Shown here piece by piece: positions 33,247 to 41,728 of a DNA stretch of 64,000 nucleotides (its first letter is position 1; each line of letters starts with the position of its first letter). The translations under genes were made by a program, and so were the position numbers. Location: positions 248,001 to 312,000 of the forward strand of contig NZ_WBJX01000002.1 of NCBI RefSeq assembly GCF_008831075.1, read 5' to 3'. The notes beneath the pieces were generated by a model. That model worked only from the letters and a program-made list of their open reading frames with translations. It had not been told where the DNA came from and did not search any database. This stretch comes from Pseudoclavibacter terrae. Its GTDB lineage: Bacteria > Actinomycetota > Actinomycetes > Actinomycetales > Microbacteriaceae.

Positions 33247-34548
33247 TCACCGGAGCGCAGATTCCGTGGCGACGGCTTCGCGTGTGACCTCGGGCGTCCC
33301 GAAACCGGCGTCACCGCGTGCTGCTGCGCGCGCGTCGAGGCGCGCGTCGAGCCAGTCGAGCAGCACCTCGTTGACGGCGGTCCGGGCGAGGGGTTCGCAG
33401 TGAGAATCGGCACCGTTGACGGCCGTGAACCGAACCAGCTCCGCGTCTGGCACAAGGCCTGCCAGCTCGTCCGACTGTCCGGGCCAGAACTGCTCGTTCT
33501 CCGGCGCCGTGATGAGCAGCGGCGTGGTGATCGAGGCGGCGAGCTCCGGATTGAGCCGGTACTTCCCGACCTCCCGATAGACCGCGAAGTAGCCGGTGCT
33601 CGCGTAGGGTCTGGCGCGGAAGTTCCACACGGCCCGTTCGGCGGCGCTGTGCCCGAGACCGAGCTTCATGTACTGGTCGAAGTGCTTCGAGTCGCCCTTC
33701 TCCAGCTCGTGACGCAGCGGTGACGGCAGGTGTCCGACCCATGAGGTCGACACGTCCGTCACCCCGGGGTCGACGATCGCCGCTGCCACGCGATGCTCGA
33801 ATGCCAGCGCCCGCGGCACCCAGTACCCCGCCTGGCTGACCCCGTAGACGGCGACGCGGGACCCGTCGACGCCCGGCAGACCCAGCGCGTGGTCGATCAC
33901 GGGCGTCAGGACCGCTTCGAAGTCAGGTCTGAAGTGGGAGCCGGCGACGAGCTGGCTCTGCTGACCAGGCCCGTCGAAGTACAGCACGGCGTACCCGCGG
34001 GCGGCCGCGGCCGCACCGATCGTCGCGTAGAGATCCGTGAGCGTCCCGTCGCTGCCGTTGACCAGCACGAGCAGGGGCGACAGCCCATCCCGCGGCGGCA
34101 CATCCGGGCGCTGCAGGAAACCGGGAATGGCGCCTTTCCCGTAGCGGATCGAACACCCCTCGAGGGGCACGCGCCTGAGCGACGCGAAGCGGTCCCATGC
34201 CGCGCGGTGCATGGCGAACGCGTTGGCGTACCCGTCGGTGTCGCCGATCGCCGCGATCGCGTTGAGCGCGTGGCCGTAGTAGGCGGATGCTCGCAGCCAC
34301 TGCGCGGCCGCGGTGGCCGCCCGCCCGCTGCTCTCGGAGACCTGCGCGAGCTGCTGCGTGGCCTGCGCTCTCGCGAACCAGGCCCTGACCCACGACTCCC
34401 GCTTGCCGTCCTCGACAGCGGCGAGCGTCGCGAAGATCTCGCCGAGGTCGCCGGCACCTGCGCCGACGGATCCGAGAACGATCTTGGCGTCGAAATTCTG
34501 ATCTGCGTCGTGGAACAACGGCCGCGACAGTGCTGGATGGTGCGACAT
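33247..34548 (-). CDS. FrsA-like alpha/beta hydrolase (dihydropseudooxynicotine hydrolase-like)
   Basis: A 433-residue hydrolase with an all-helical N-terminal cap (about 20-130), then the core. LVLVNGSDGTLTDLY is the oxyanion loop, VAVYGVSQAGYWVPRALAFE the nucleophile elbow with Ser, and NGADSHCEPLA contains the likely catalytic His. The cap-plus-core plan fits the esterase family of FrsA and 2,6-dihydropseudooxynicotine hydrolase; the substrate is unknown. ATG 34548 has AGGAGG about 11 bases upstream; a longer in-frame start at 34611 adds residues not seen in the family. Confidence 0.8.
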   Translation of the reverse strand: MSHHPALSRPLFHDADQNFDAKIVLGSVGAGAGDLGEIFATLAAVEDGKRESWVRAWFARAQATQQLAQVSESSGRAATAAAQWLRASAYYGHALNAIAAIGDTDGYANAFAMHRAAWDRFASLRRVPLEGCSIRYGKGAIPGFLQRPDVPPRDGLSPLLVLVNGSDGTLTDLYATIGAAAAARGYAVLYFDGPGQQSQLVAGSHFRPDFEAVLTPVIDHALGLPGVDGSRVAVYGVSQAGYWVPRALAFEHRVAAAIVDPGVTDVSTSWVGHLPSPLRHELEKGDSKHFDQYMKLGLGHSAAERAVWNFRARPYASTGYFAVYREVGKYRLNPELAASITTPLLITAPENEQFWPGQSDELAGLVPDAELVRFTAVNGADSHCEPLARTAVNEVLLDWLDARLDARAAARGDAGFGTPEVTREAVATESALR

Positions 34549-34670
34549 AGCCACATCATCCTCCTGTCGCCACCGGCCCGGTCCGATCCGCAGGGAGTTA
34601 GGAGGAAACACCGATAGCTAAGATGCCAGCACGGTCGCCGATCAGCGGCGAACCCAGGGAGGGAGCATCC

Positions 34671-34970
34671 ATGTCGTTCCAGTCGTACCTCGACAACATC
34701 GAGGGCAAGACGGGCCTCACGCCGCGTCAGTTCATCGCCATCGCCCAGGAGAAGGGCCTCGATGCGCCAGACACGAAGGCGGGCGACATCCTGGCCTGGC
34801 TGAAGGAGGACTACGACCTCGGTCGCGGGCACGGCATGGCGCTGGTGCACGTCATCAAGAACGGTCCGCAGATCAGCGCGAAGCACGTCGGCAAGTCGGG
34901 GGCACACGGCGACGAGTCGGACACGCTCTGGCTCGACGGCGTGGCGACGAAGCCAGCGGCGGGGGAGTGA
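34671..34970 (+). CDS. DUF4287 domain protein
   Basis: A 99-residue protein: MSFQSYLDNIEGKTGLTPRQ, then FIAIAQEKGL, GDILAWLKEDYDLGRGHGMA and LVHVIKNG. This is the whole DUF4287 domain, a small helical fold of unknown role, often found next to DUF5655-type proteins. GGGAGG precedes ATG 34671. Its stop overlaps the GTG of the YchJ-type gene by four bases (GTGA), so the two are translated as a unit. Confidence 0.87.
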   Translation: MSFQSYLDNIEGKTGLTPRQFIAIAQEKGLDAPDTKAGDILAWLKEDYDLGRGHGMALVHVIKNGPQISAKHVGKSGAHGDESDTLWLDGVATKPAAGE

Positions 34971-35425
34971 GCGCACCAGAGGGGGCGCCACGCGGTTCTG
35001 CCCGAGCCCCTGCGGAACGTGTCGACAACGCAGCTCCGCCTGCTGCCGACGTCTGCCCCTGCGGCAGCCGCCTCGCGTACGAGTCATGCTGCGGAGCCTT
35101 CCACGCCGGTCGACCCGCCCCCACAGCCGAGACGCTCATGCGCTCCCGCTACTCGGCATTCGCGCTCGGCCTGCCGGGCTACCTCGCGGAGACGTGGGCG
35201 GAGGCGACCAGGCCCGACGAGATCGACCTCGACGATGGCACCGTCTGGCGACGCCTGCAGATCGTGGACACCCTCGACGGAGGCCCGGATGACGAATCCG
35301 GAATCGTCGAGTTCCGGGCCGCGTACCGGGACCCTGACGGCGCGGGCCTCCTCCACGAGCGCGCCCGCTTCATCCGCGCCGACGGCCGCTGGGTCTACCT
35401 CGACGGGCAGATCCGCGGGAGCTGA
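34967..35425 (+). CDS. YchJ-family SEC-C motif protein
   Basis: A 152-residue protein starting at GTG 34967. After ~25 low-complexity residues the zinc-binding SEC-C motif appears: CPCGSRLAYESCCG. Then come TAETLMRSRYSAFALG, a conserved YchJ block, and a beta-rich C-terminal region (VEFRAAYRDPDGAGLLHERA, then WVYLDGQI). The molecular role of YchJ is unknown; the SEC-C knuckle suggests a zinc-dependent binding function. It forms a two-gene unit with the DUF4287 gene. Confidence 0.88.
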   Translation: MSAPEGAPRGSARAPAERVDNAAPPAADVCPCGSRLAYESCCGAFHAGRPAPTAETLMRSRYSAFALGLPGYLAETWAEATRPDEIDLDDGTVWRRLQIVDTLDGGPDDESGIVEFRAAYRDPDGAGLLHERARFIRADGRWVYLDGQIRGS

Positions 35426-35431
35426 ATCCAC

Positions 35432-35467
35432 AGCATGGCCGCCACCCAGACGGGTGACGGCCATGCT
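35432..35467. terminator. Strong hairpin between convergent YchJ-type and ppc genes
   Basis: Arms 35432-35447 (AGCATGGCCGCCACCC) and 35452-35467 pair at 15 of 16 positions around a four-base loop. It begins six bases after one stop and ends 40 bases before the other, an ideal position for a bidirectional terminator, though without a U-tract. Confidence 0.7.
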
Positions 35468-35507
35468 CTGCCGGCTTCGCGCGACGACGTGGCGCCCCCG
35501 CGGAGCG

Positions 35508-38210
35508 TCAGCCGGTGTTTTGCAGTCCGGCTGCGACGCCGTTGACCGAGAGCAGCAGCAGGCGCTGGAGCTCCGCCGCCTCGTCGCTGTCGGGCTTCCT
35601 GGCGTCGTCGCGCAGTCGGCGCAGTGCGCGGAGCTGCAGCAGCGAGAGCGCGTCCACGTACGGGCTGCGCATCTTCACGGCACGCTGCAGCACCGGCTTG
35701 CGCTCAAGCAGCTCGGCACCGCCGGTGATGCGGGTGACCCAGCTGGCCGTGAGATCAAGCTCGTCCGTCACGAGTCCCGCGAGCTCCGGCCGATCGCCGA
35801 GTTCAAGGTAGCGGCGCGCGATACGCGCATCCGTCTTCGCGAGGCTCATCGCGACGTTGTCGATCATCGACCGGAAGAGGGGCCACTCGGCGTAGGCCGC
35901 CTGCAGCTGCTCGAGGTCGCCGACCGCCTCGAGGGCGGTGCCCAGGCCGAACCAGCCGGTGAGGTTGATGCGAGCCTGCGTCCACGCGAAGACCCAGGGG
36001 ATCGCGCGCAGGTCCTCCAACGACTCGACTGACAGGCCTCTGCGTGCCGGTCGCGAGCCGAGTGCGAGCATCCCGACTTCCTCCATCGGGGTGACGCGGG
36101 CAAACCAGGGCGCGAAGCCGGGCGCCTTGACGAGCGCGAAGAAGCGCTCGCGCGAGGCCGCATCCATCGTGGCCGCGACGCCGGCGTACTTCTCGGCGGC
36201 GTTCGCATTGCGCGACTCCGTTGAGGGCGCGGAGGCGAGCAGCGTCGCGGAGATGACCTGGTCGATGTGGCGGGCCGCGATGTCCGGGTCGCCGTACCTG
36301 GCGAAGATGACCTCGCCCTGCTCGGTGAGCTTGAAACGGCCGTCGACCGAGTGCGGCGGCTGGGCGAGGATCGCGACGTTTGCGGGGCCGCCGCCACGGC
36401 CGAGAGCGCCACCACGGCCATGGAAGAGCGTCAGCTCGATGCCGTTCTCCTGCGCCCACGCCGCGATCTGGCTCTGCGCCTCGTAGAGCGCGAGCGTCGC
36501 GGCAACGGGGCCGACGTCCTTCGAGGAATCAGAGTAGCCGAGCATGACCTCGAGCCTGCGGCCGTTGCCGGCGAGCAGCTCGACGACCTCCGGCTGCTCG
36601 AGCATCTCGGCGAGGATGCGGGGAGCCGCCTGCAGGTCGGCGAACGTCTCGAAGAGCGGGATGACGTTGAGCGCAGGCGGCGTCGCGCCCGGACCCGTCG
36701 CCGCCACCGCGAGCTTGAAGACATTGGCGATGTCCTCGGACGACTGCGTGAACGAGACGATGTAGCGGCCAGCGGCGCGAGGCCCGTGACGCTCCTGGAT
36801 GAACGCGACCGAGCGGAACACGTCGAGGACCTCGGCGGCGAGCTCGCTCGGCTCGTCCCCGGCCTTCAGCTCAGCCAGCTCGGCGAGCACCTTGCGGTGC
36901 ACCTGGGAGTGCTGGCGCACCTCGAGCTCCGTGAGGTGGAAGCCGAAGGTCTCCACCTGCCAGATCAGGTGCTGCAGCTCCCCGTACGCGTGCCGGCCCG
37001 CGCCGGCCGCGACGAGCGACGCCTGCAGGATGCGCAGCTCGCGCAGCAGCTCGTCTGGAACCGTGTACGCAAGGTCGGCGTTGCGTCGCCGCGTGGCCTC
37101 GATGCGCCGCGCGATGAGCAGCAGCACCCGGCGGTGTGGTTCACCGGGCGAGCGCTGTGCGATCTCAGCAGCGGCCGACTCGTCGGCACTCCCGAGGCGC
37201 GCGAGCAGAGTCGCCGCGGCCGCATCGAGCGGGGTCGTGTCGGACCCGAGCGTGAGGGTGCGGCCGATTCGGGCGGACGCGCGCTCGAGGCCGAGCAGCA
37301 CGTGCTCGGAGGCGATGACAGCCGCCTGTCGGCTGACCTTGGCGGTCACGAACGGGTTGCCGTCCCGGTCGCCGCCGATCCAGGAGCCAACTCGCACGAA
37401 CGGCTTCGCGAGGGGGGCCACCGTGCCGGAGATGCCACCCTGCAGCGCCTCATCCACCCGGCGGTACACGCGGGGGACGGTCGTGAAGAGCGTTTCATCG
37501 AAGACCGCCATGACGGTGCGCACCTCGTCGACGGGGGTCGGCTTGTCGCTGCGCAGCGGTGACGTGCGCCAGAGGAGGTCGATCTCCTCGAGCAGGCGAC
37601 GCGTGAGTTCCTGCGCAGCCGCGCTGCCGTCGGACGCGGAGCCCAGGAAGCGCAGTTCGTCGCGCTCCTCGAGCAGGTCGCTGATGCGGCGGATCGCGGA
37701 AGACACGGCCCGGCGGCGGGCCTCCGTGGGATGCGCCGTGAACACCGGGTGGAAGCGGAGGCCTCGCACGCGCTCGGCGGCCTTGTCCTCGCCGATCTCC
37801 GAGCTGAGGCGAGCGAACGCCTGAGAGATGGTGTCCTCCTGCTGCTTCGCGGGAGAGGCGCCGCGGGCTCGGAGCACGCGAACCCGGTGGTGCTCCTCGG
37901 CGAGGTTCACGAGGTGGAAGTAGCAGGTGAACGCGCGGGCGACCTCATCCGCACGTGCCGGCGAGAGCGCATCCACCAGCTCCTCGGCGGACGCGAACGA
38001 GTCGTCCGCGACCTCGGCCCCGCGCTCGTACGCGGCGATCGTGAGGCGGCGCAGCCGCTCGACGTCGTCGAGGAGCTCCGGGCCTCCCGTCTCGGTGATG
38101 ACCTGGCCGAGCAGGGTGCCGAGGAGGTGCACATCGGAGCGCAGTTCGTCCGGCAGTTCTGCGCCAGCCTCAGTTCGGCTGGCGGGGGAGTTCGTAGGGG
38201 CTTCGAGCAT
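35508..38210 (-). CDS. ppc: Phosphoenolpyruvate carboxylase
   Basis: A 900-residue anaplerotic enzyme that forms oxaloacetate from PEP and bicarbonate. The catalytic His motif is HPVFTAHPTEARRRAVS; VGSWIGGDRDGNPFVTAKV, LEVMLGYSDSSKDVG and LFHGRGGALGRGGGPAN are the family signatures. The C-terminus ends with the conserved Asn-Thr-Gly (GLQNTG) used in effector binding. Length is normal. ATG 38210 is preferred over GTG 38216; no strong ribosome-binding site is visible for either. It is monocistronic. It is intact and unremarkable. Confidence 0.97.
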   Translation of the reverse strand: MLEAPTNSPASRTEAGAELPDELRSDVHLLGTLLGQVITETGGPELLDDVERLRRLTIAAYERGAEVADDSFASAEELVDALSPARADEVARAFTCYFHLVNLAEEHHRVRVLRARGASPAKQQEDTISQAFARLSSEIGEDKAAERVRGLRFHPVFTAHPTEARRRAVSSAIRRISDLLEERDELRFLGSASDGSAAAQELTRRLLEEIDLLWRTSPLRSDKPTPVDEVRTVMAVFDETLFTTVPRVYRRVDEALQGGISGTVAPLAKPFVRVGSWIGGDRDGNPFVTAKVSRQAAVIASEHVLLGLERASARIGRTLTLGSDTTPLDAAAATLLARLGSADESAAAEIAQRSPGEPHRRVLLLIARRIEATRRRNADLAYTVPDELLRELRILQASLVAAGAGRHAYGELQHLIWQVETFGFHLTELEVRQHSQVHRKVLAELAELKAGDEPSELAAEVLDVFRSVAFIQERHGPRAAGRYIVSFTQSSEDIANVFKLAVAATGPGATPPALNVIPLFETFADLQAAPRILAEMLEQPEVVELLAGNGRRLEVMLGYSDSSKDVGPVAATLALYEAQSQIAAWAQENGIELTLFHGRGGALGRGGGPANVAILAQPPHSVDGRFKLTEQGEVIFARYGDPDIAARHIDQVISATLLASAPSTESRNANAAEKYAGVAATMDAASRERFFALVKAPGFAPWFARVTPMEEVGMLALGSRPARRGLSVESLEDLRAIPWVFAWTQARINLTGWFGLGTALEAVGDLEQLQAAYAEWPLFRSMIDNVAMSLAKTDARIARRYLELGDRPELAGLVTDELDLTASWVTRITGGAELLERKPVLQRAVKMRSPYVDALSLLQLRALRRLRDDARKPDSDEAAELQRLLLLSVNGVAAGLQNTG

Positions 38211-38306
38211 GAGCACAGGCTACCGAGGCTGTGTCTCGACAATGTGACGCGCCATCCATCATGACCGGGAATGACGTTCGCTGGCGGGTGGCTGCCGGGG
38301 CCCGTG

Positions 38307-38786
38307 TTAGGCGGTGCCAGGGGATGGGGGCTCGAGGTAGTCCTCGAACACGGGCTTCTCAAGCCCGTCCTTCGCCGCCAGCATCGTGTCGAGGTAGAAG
38401 TTCCAACCTGCTCGGATGTCCTTCAGCATGCCGACGGGCACATCGAAATGCTCGAAGGTGAGCCGCGTCGATGCTCCGCCGGCACCCGCGGGTTCGAGAG
38501 AGACCTGCAGATGCCACACGCCCGCAGCGTCCTCGGTCGTGACCTCCAGCACCCTGGGCGCCTCGCAGCGTCCGATCGTCGCGCTGCTTGCCGGGGTGCC
38601 CTCTTCGGCCACCAGCTCGAGTCCGATCTGCCCGGCAGCCTCATCGGTGTAGTGCCACGGGCCGATCCACTGCGCAGTCCGGTCGCTCTCCGTGAACCAC
38701 AGCCACAGGTCCTCCCGGGGAGCCGCGACGACGCGCTCGATGCGAATGGTCTGCGTGCCGACATCGTCGGCTGGTGTCTGAGGCAT
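38307..38786 (-). CDS. SRPBCC/AHSA1-like domain protein
   Basis: A 159-residue START-like protein: IRIERVVAAPREDLWLWFTE, DRTAQWIGPWHY, VLEVTTEDAAGVWHLQVSLE and FEHFDVPVGMLKDIRAGWNF. It resembles the Hsp90-activator AHSA1-like group. Small ligand binding is expected, but no ligand can be named. It lies nine bases downstream of the AlkC-like gene on the same strand, so the two are probably co-transcribed. Confidence 0.85.
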   Translation of the reverse strand: MPQTPADDVGTQTIRIERVVAAPREDLWLWFTESDRTAQWIGPWHYTDEAAGQIGLELVAEEGTPASSATIGRCEAPRVLEVTTEDAAGVWHLQVSLEPAGAGGASTRLTFEHFDVPVGMLKDIRAGWNFYLDTMLAAKDGLEKPVFEDYLEPPSPGTA

Positions 38787-38795
38787 GTCCGTATC

Positions 38796-39902
38796 TCAGC
38801 ACACGACGTCGGGAAGCAACTCGAACTCGGCGAAGCCGAAGCGAACGCCGTTGACCTGCAGCTCGATGGCGTGAACTCCAGGGTGGTAGCGGCGGGTGGT
38901 GATCGGCACGATCCTGTGACGCTTCTCGATCTCGAGCGTCTCATCGGGCGCGAGCGTGGTCGTCGAGATCTTGAAGGTCTTCGGCGTCCTGCTGCCATCC
39001 GCCTTGACATGGTGCACGATGTAGTCGACGACCAGCTTCGCGGGCTCCTGGCCGGTGTTCCGGATCGCTCCGCAGATGAGCAGCTCCTCACCGAGCGTGA
39101 TGCTCGTGCGATCGAGCGTCGGCCCGTCAACCGCCACGTCGGTCGCTACGAAGCCGAGGATGCCCAGCGCCTGCTGGTCGCCACGCTTCACGAGCGTCCT
39201 GAGGGCGTGGCGCACGAGCCTCGGCGTGTGCTCGTCGCCCTCCGCCAGCCATGCCGTGGCCAGTTCGCAGACGAGTCCCGCGTCGTGCCGGCTGATGTCG
39301 TTGAGGTGATTCGCGACCGAGCGGCGGACGTACTCGCTCTCGTCCCTGTAGAGGGCATCCAGGATCGGGGCGGTCAGGCGAGCGTCGCGAGTGATCCCCG
39401 CCACCCTCGTTCCCCACGGAAGGTATGGGCGCGTTCCCTCGGACGCGAGGCGACGCACGTGCTCATCACTGCTGCGAGTCCACGCGAGCATGATCTCGAG
39501 CGCCCGTCCGAGGCGCGCACGAAGCATCGCCCGAACCGCCCACTCGCACGTGAGCCGAGGAGTCAGCTCGGCGAGCAGCTGCATGCCGTCGTCGAACGCC
39601 TCTTCACCGCCGTCGGCGATCGCCGCTGCGGAGACGGCCACCGAGACGGGCCAGATCATCCACCCGGTGAGGGATGGAGACTCCAGCGCTCGGCGCACGA
39701 TCGCTGCGAAGGCGGGGTACGGCACAGGGAGGTCGACGGCGAGCGAGGCGGCGAGGTGCGCGCTCCGAGCACCCAGCGGAAGGTCGTCGAGCTGCTGGGC
39801 GGCGCTGCGTGTCTCGGTGAGGCGAACGGCGGCCGCCGTTTCCAGCAGGTCCGTCATGGCGGAGGCCTGCTGGCGTCCGAGCAGTTCGTCTGCGAAGGGC
39901 AT
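38796..39902 (-). CDS. AlkC/AlkD-type DNA alkylation repair protein with C-terminal Ig-like domain
   Basis: A 368-residue protein built of HEAT-like helical repeats, including FAAIVRRALESPSLTGWMIW and DESEYVRRSVANHLNDISRH, the latter being a typical AlkD/AlkC repeat. The last ~110 residues are beta-rich (GEELLICGAIRNTG, KLVVDYIVHHVKADG, FEIEKRHRIVPITTRRYHPG-like blocks), matching the Ig-like extension of some AlkC proteins. Such glycosylases excise N3- and N7-alkylated purines without base flipping. ATG 39902 has AGGAGA upstream. Activity is inferred; the subgroup call is less sure than the family. Confidence 0.8.
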   Translation of the reverse strand: MPFADELLGRQQASAMTDLLETAAAVRLTETRSAAQQLDDLPLGARSAHLAASLAVDLPVPYPAFAAIVRRALESPSLTGWMIWPVSVAVSAAAIADGGEEAFDDGMQLLAELTPRLTCEWAVRAMLRARLGRALEIMLAWTRSSDEHVRRLASEGTRPYLPWGTRVAGITRDARLTAPILDALYRDESEYVRRSVANHLNDISRHDAGLVCELATAWLAEGDEHTPRLVRHALRTLVKRGDQQALGILGFVATDVAVDGPTLDRTSITLGEELLICGAIRNTGQEPAKLVVDYIVHHVKADGSRTPKTFKISTTTLAPDETLEIEKRHRIVPITTRRYHPGVHAIELQVNGVRFGFAEFELLPDVVC

Positions 39903-39985
39903 GCGTCGTCTCCTCTCAGCCCGAGGCAAACTCGGTCGGGATCGTCGTGGGATCGTCGGGAACGCGGCTGGGCTGGGCTGATCGG

Positions 39986-40660
39986 TCAGTGCGCAACAGC
40001 GTGGTCATCGAACACCGAGTCGAGGAGGTCTGCGACGCGCTCCGCCTGCTCCGGGGTCGTCAGACTCGGCAGAATGATCCGCCAGTGCGTGGCAACCCGC
40101 GCTACGAGGTCGTGTCGCCCGCTCACAGCGCCCGAGAGGAGCTGGGTCCCCGTGAACGTCGACACGAGCAGCGAGCTGAGGTCCGCCGCCGCCACATCGC
40201 GGCGGATGCTTCCCTCGCGCTGGCAGAGCTGGATGAGCGGCTTGAGGCGTGCAAGCCAGTCGAGATACGGCCCGTGAGCGAGGAAGTTCGACCCGATCTC
40301 CGTCGTGACCAGGACCCCGGCGAGCACCACGACGTCGCTGCGCAGGAGGCGGGCGAAAGCGAGCGAAACCTTGAGGAGAGCCTCGATGCCACTGGTCGCG
40401 GAGCTCGTCGCATCCGTCACCGAGCGCGTGGCACGCTCCGCGTACTCGGCGAGGACTGCCTCCGCGACCGCCTCGCGGGTCGCGAAGTGGTGGTAGAACG
40501 CCCCGTTGGTCACCCCGGAGTGCTCGCGGATCCGCGCGAGCGTCGACCCGGCGAAGCCGAACTCCACGAAGGTGGTGGCGGCTGCGAGCACCAGCCGACT
40601 CCGCGTCTCCACGCTCCGCTGCTGCTGGGGCGCGTTTGACGGTCGGGGGAGGGCGCTCAT
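39986..40660 (-). CDS. TetR-family regulator of the butyrolactone-receptor (ScbR/ArpA) type
   Basis: A 224-residue repressor. RSVETRSRLVLAAATTFVEF and STLARIREHSGVTNGAFYHH form the HTH typical of A-factor-receptor-like proteins, followed by ATREAVAEAVLAEY; the C-terminal helical ligand domain contains VVVLAGVLVTTEIGSNFL. Butyrolactone receptors release DNA when bound by the autoregulator. Here the gene is 73 bp downstream of an AfsA-domain synthase gene in the same direction, which supports the receptor reading; without that context the call would be plain TetR family. Confidence 0.8.
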   Translation of the reverse strand: MSALPRPSNAPQQQRSVETRSRLVLAAATTFVEFGFAGSTLARIREHSGVTNGAFYHHFATREAVAEAVLAEYAERATRSVTDATSSATSGIEALLKVSLAFARLLRSDVVVLAGVLVTTEIGSNFLAHGPYLDWLARLKPLIQLCQREGSIRRDVAAADLSSLLVSTFTGTQLLSGAVSGRHDLVARVATHWRIILPSLTTPEQAERVADLLDSVFDDHAVAH

Positions 40661-40733
40661 AGCCAGTGAGTGTAATGACGATCGCCCCGCCGCTGAGGGA
40701 AGGCGAGCGGGAAGGTCCGAATCCAGTCAGGCC

Positions 40734-41639
40734 TCAGGCGCATCGAACCTGCGCAACGCGCTCGTGCGCCTGATCTGCCGCCGTCGACACCTGGTGGCCC
40801 GAACGCCTGGCGCTGATCGAGACGACCTCCCCGATCTCGGCGAATCGGGGGCATTCGAGCGCCACCTCCTGTGGTGGCGTCCCCGTGAGGTGCTCGTGGG
40901 CCTCGATTCCTGCCTGGGCGAAGAGCAGGCCGGGCACGTGGTCGACCTCGTGGTCGAAGATGAGCCGGTTGGCGGATGGCCAGCCGAGGTGCGCCTGCAG
41001 GTCCAGACCGTGCACGGACACCTCCGCGAGTGCCCCGTTGCTGGGGCGGGGGTGGGGGGCCCGCAGCTGACGTCGCCGTAGCGCCGAGTAGGTGCGCCTT
41101 GGCACGCACCGGAACGAGCCCGAGCCCTCGGCGACGACATCGTGATCGACTTCGAAGACCGCGAACGCCGTCATCTCGTCGCAGCGCCCAGCTCGGACTC
41201 GCGCGCTGCTGATGCGCACCGAGGCCGTCATCGCGGCTGCGTTCGCTGCGATGCCGAGCGCGAACGCATCCGACCCCTGGAAGCTCAACTCGTTGAGTAG
41301 GAAGGCCCAATCCAGAGGGATGCCGCCCGCGCGGTGCCCCATGAGGAGGCCGAGCTGCCTGGTGATCTCGAGCCCGAGGAGGGTCGGTGATGAGACCGCG
41401 GTCGTCCGGGTGTCAGCCGCCTGCACGACGGGTGGGGTCGCACGCAGGCGAGCGAGGTACTCATCTGGACTCACCTCATCCATTGTGGCGATGAGCATGG
41501 ACTCCTCGCTGTCCTTGTGGACGAGTTCTCGGCTGACCCGCATCGGTGCCCCCTTCGGCGTCACCCTGCGCCACGACGCCGTGATCTCGGTGACGTCACG
41601 GCGCAGCGTGACGCGTGCGCCAGCTGGCAGAGGTTTCAC
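40734..41639 (-). CDS. AfsA/ScbA-type butyrolactone biosynthesis protein
   Basis: The protein carries two AfsA hot-dog repeats. The first has RVSRELVHKDSEESMLIATM, equivalent to the VHR block of AfsA, and LGLLMGHRAGGIPLDWAFLL. The second has LIFDHEVDHVPGLLFAQAGI, equivalent to the HVPGMLLLEA block. AfsA condenses a beta-ketoacyl-ACP with dihydroxyacetone phosphate to make gamma-butyrolactone signals. GTG 41639 gives 301 residues but has no ribosome-binding site; ATG 41543, after GAAGGGGG, gives 269 and begins seven residues before the HK motif. The receptor-like tetR gene follows, making a signal/receptor pair. Confidence 0.82.
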   Translation of the reverse strand: MKPLPAGARVTLRRDVTEITASWRRVTPKGAPMRVSRELVHKDSEESMLIATMDEVSPDEYLARLRATPPVVQAADTRTTAVSSPTLLGLEITRQLGLLMGHRAGGIPLDWAFLLNELSFQGSDAFALGIAANAAAMTASVRISSARVRAGRCDEMTAFAVFEVDHDVVAEGSGSFRCVPRRTYSALRRRQLRAPHPRPSNGALAEVSVHGLDLQAHLGWPSANRLIFDHEVDHVPGLLFAQAGIEAHEHLTGTPPQEVALECPRFAEIGEVVSISARRSGHQVSTAADQAHERVAQVRCA

Positions 41640-41653
41640 GAGGAGTGTCGTTC

Positions 41654-41675
41654 AAAACAGAGTGTTCTGTATGTT
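41654..41675. promoter_or_regulatory. Candidate autoregulatory element (ARE) before afsA
   Basis: ACAGA (41657-41661) and TCTGT (41666-41670) are exact inverted repeats within the core ACAGAGTGTTCTGT, and the right half continues TATGTT, like the GGTATGTTT half of many receptor-binding AREs. It lies 15-36 bp before the afsA GTG, in the gap to the divergent gene at 41729. The resemblance is by eye and partial. Confidence 0.35.
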
Positions 41676-41728
41676 AGCTTGCCCTGGGTCGATCGGGAAG
41701 CCAACTGCCCACGATCCGAGGGGGACAC

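Noticed and set aside
38271-40277. A 668-codon plus-strand frame across the SRPBCC and AlkC-like genes
   Set aside because: The composition is Arg/Glu/Gly-rich without domain features, and it is complementary to two well-supported genes.
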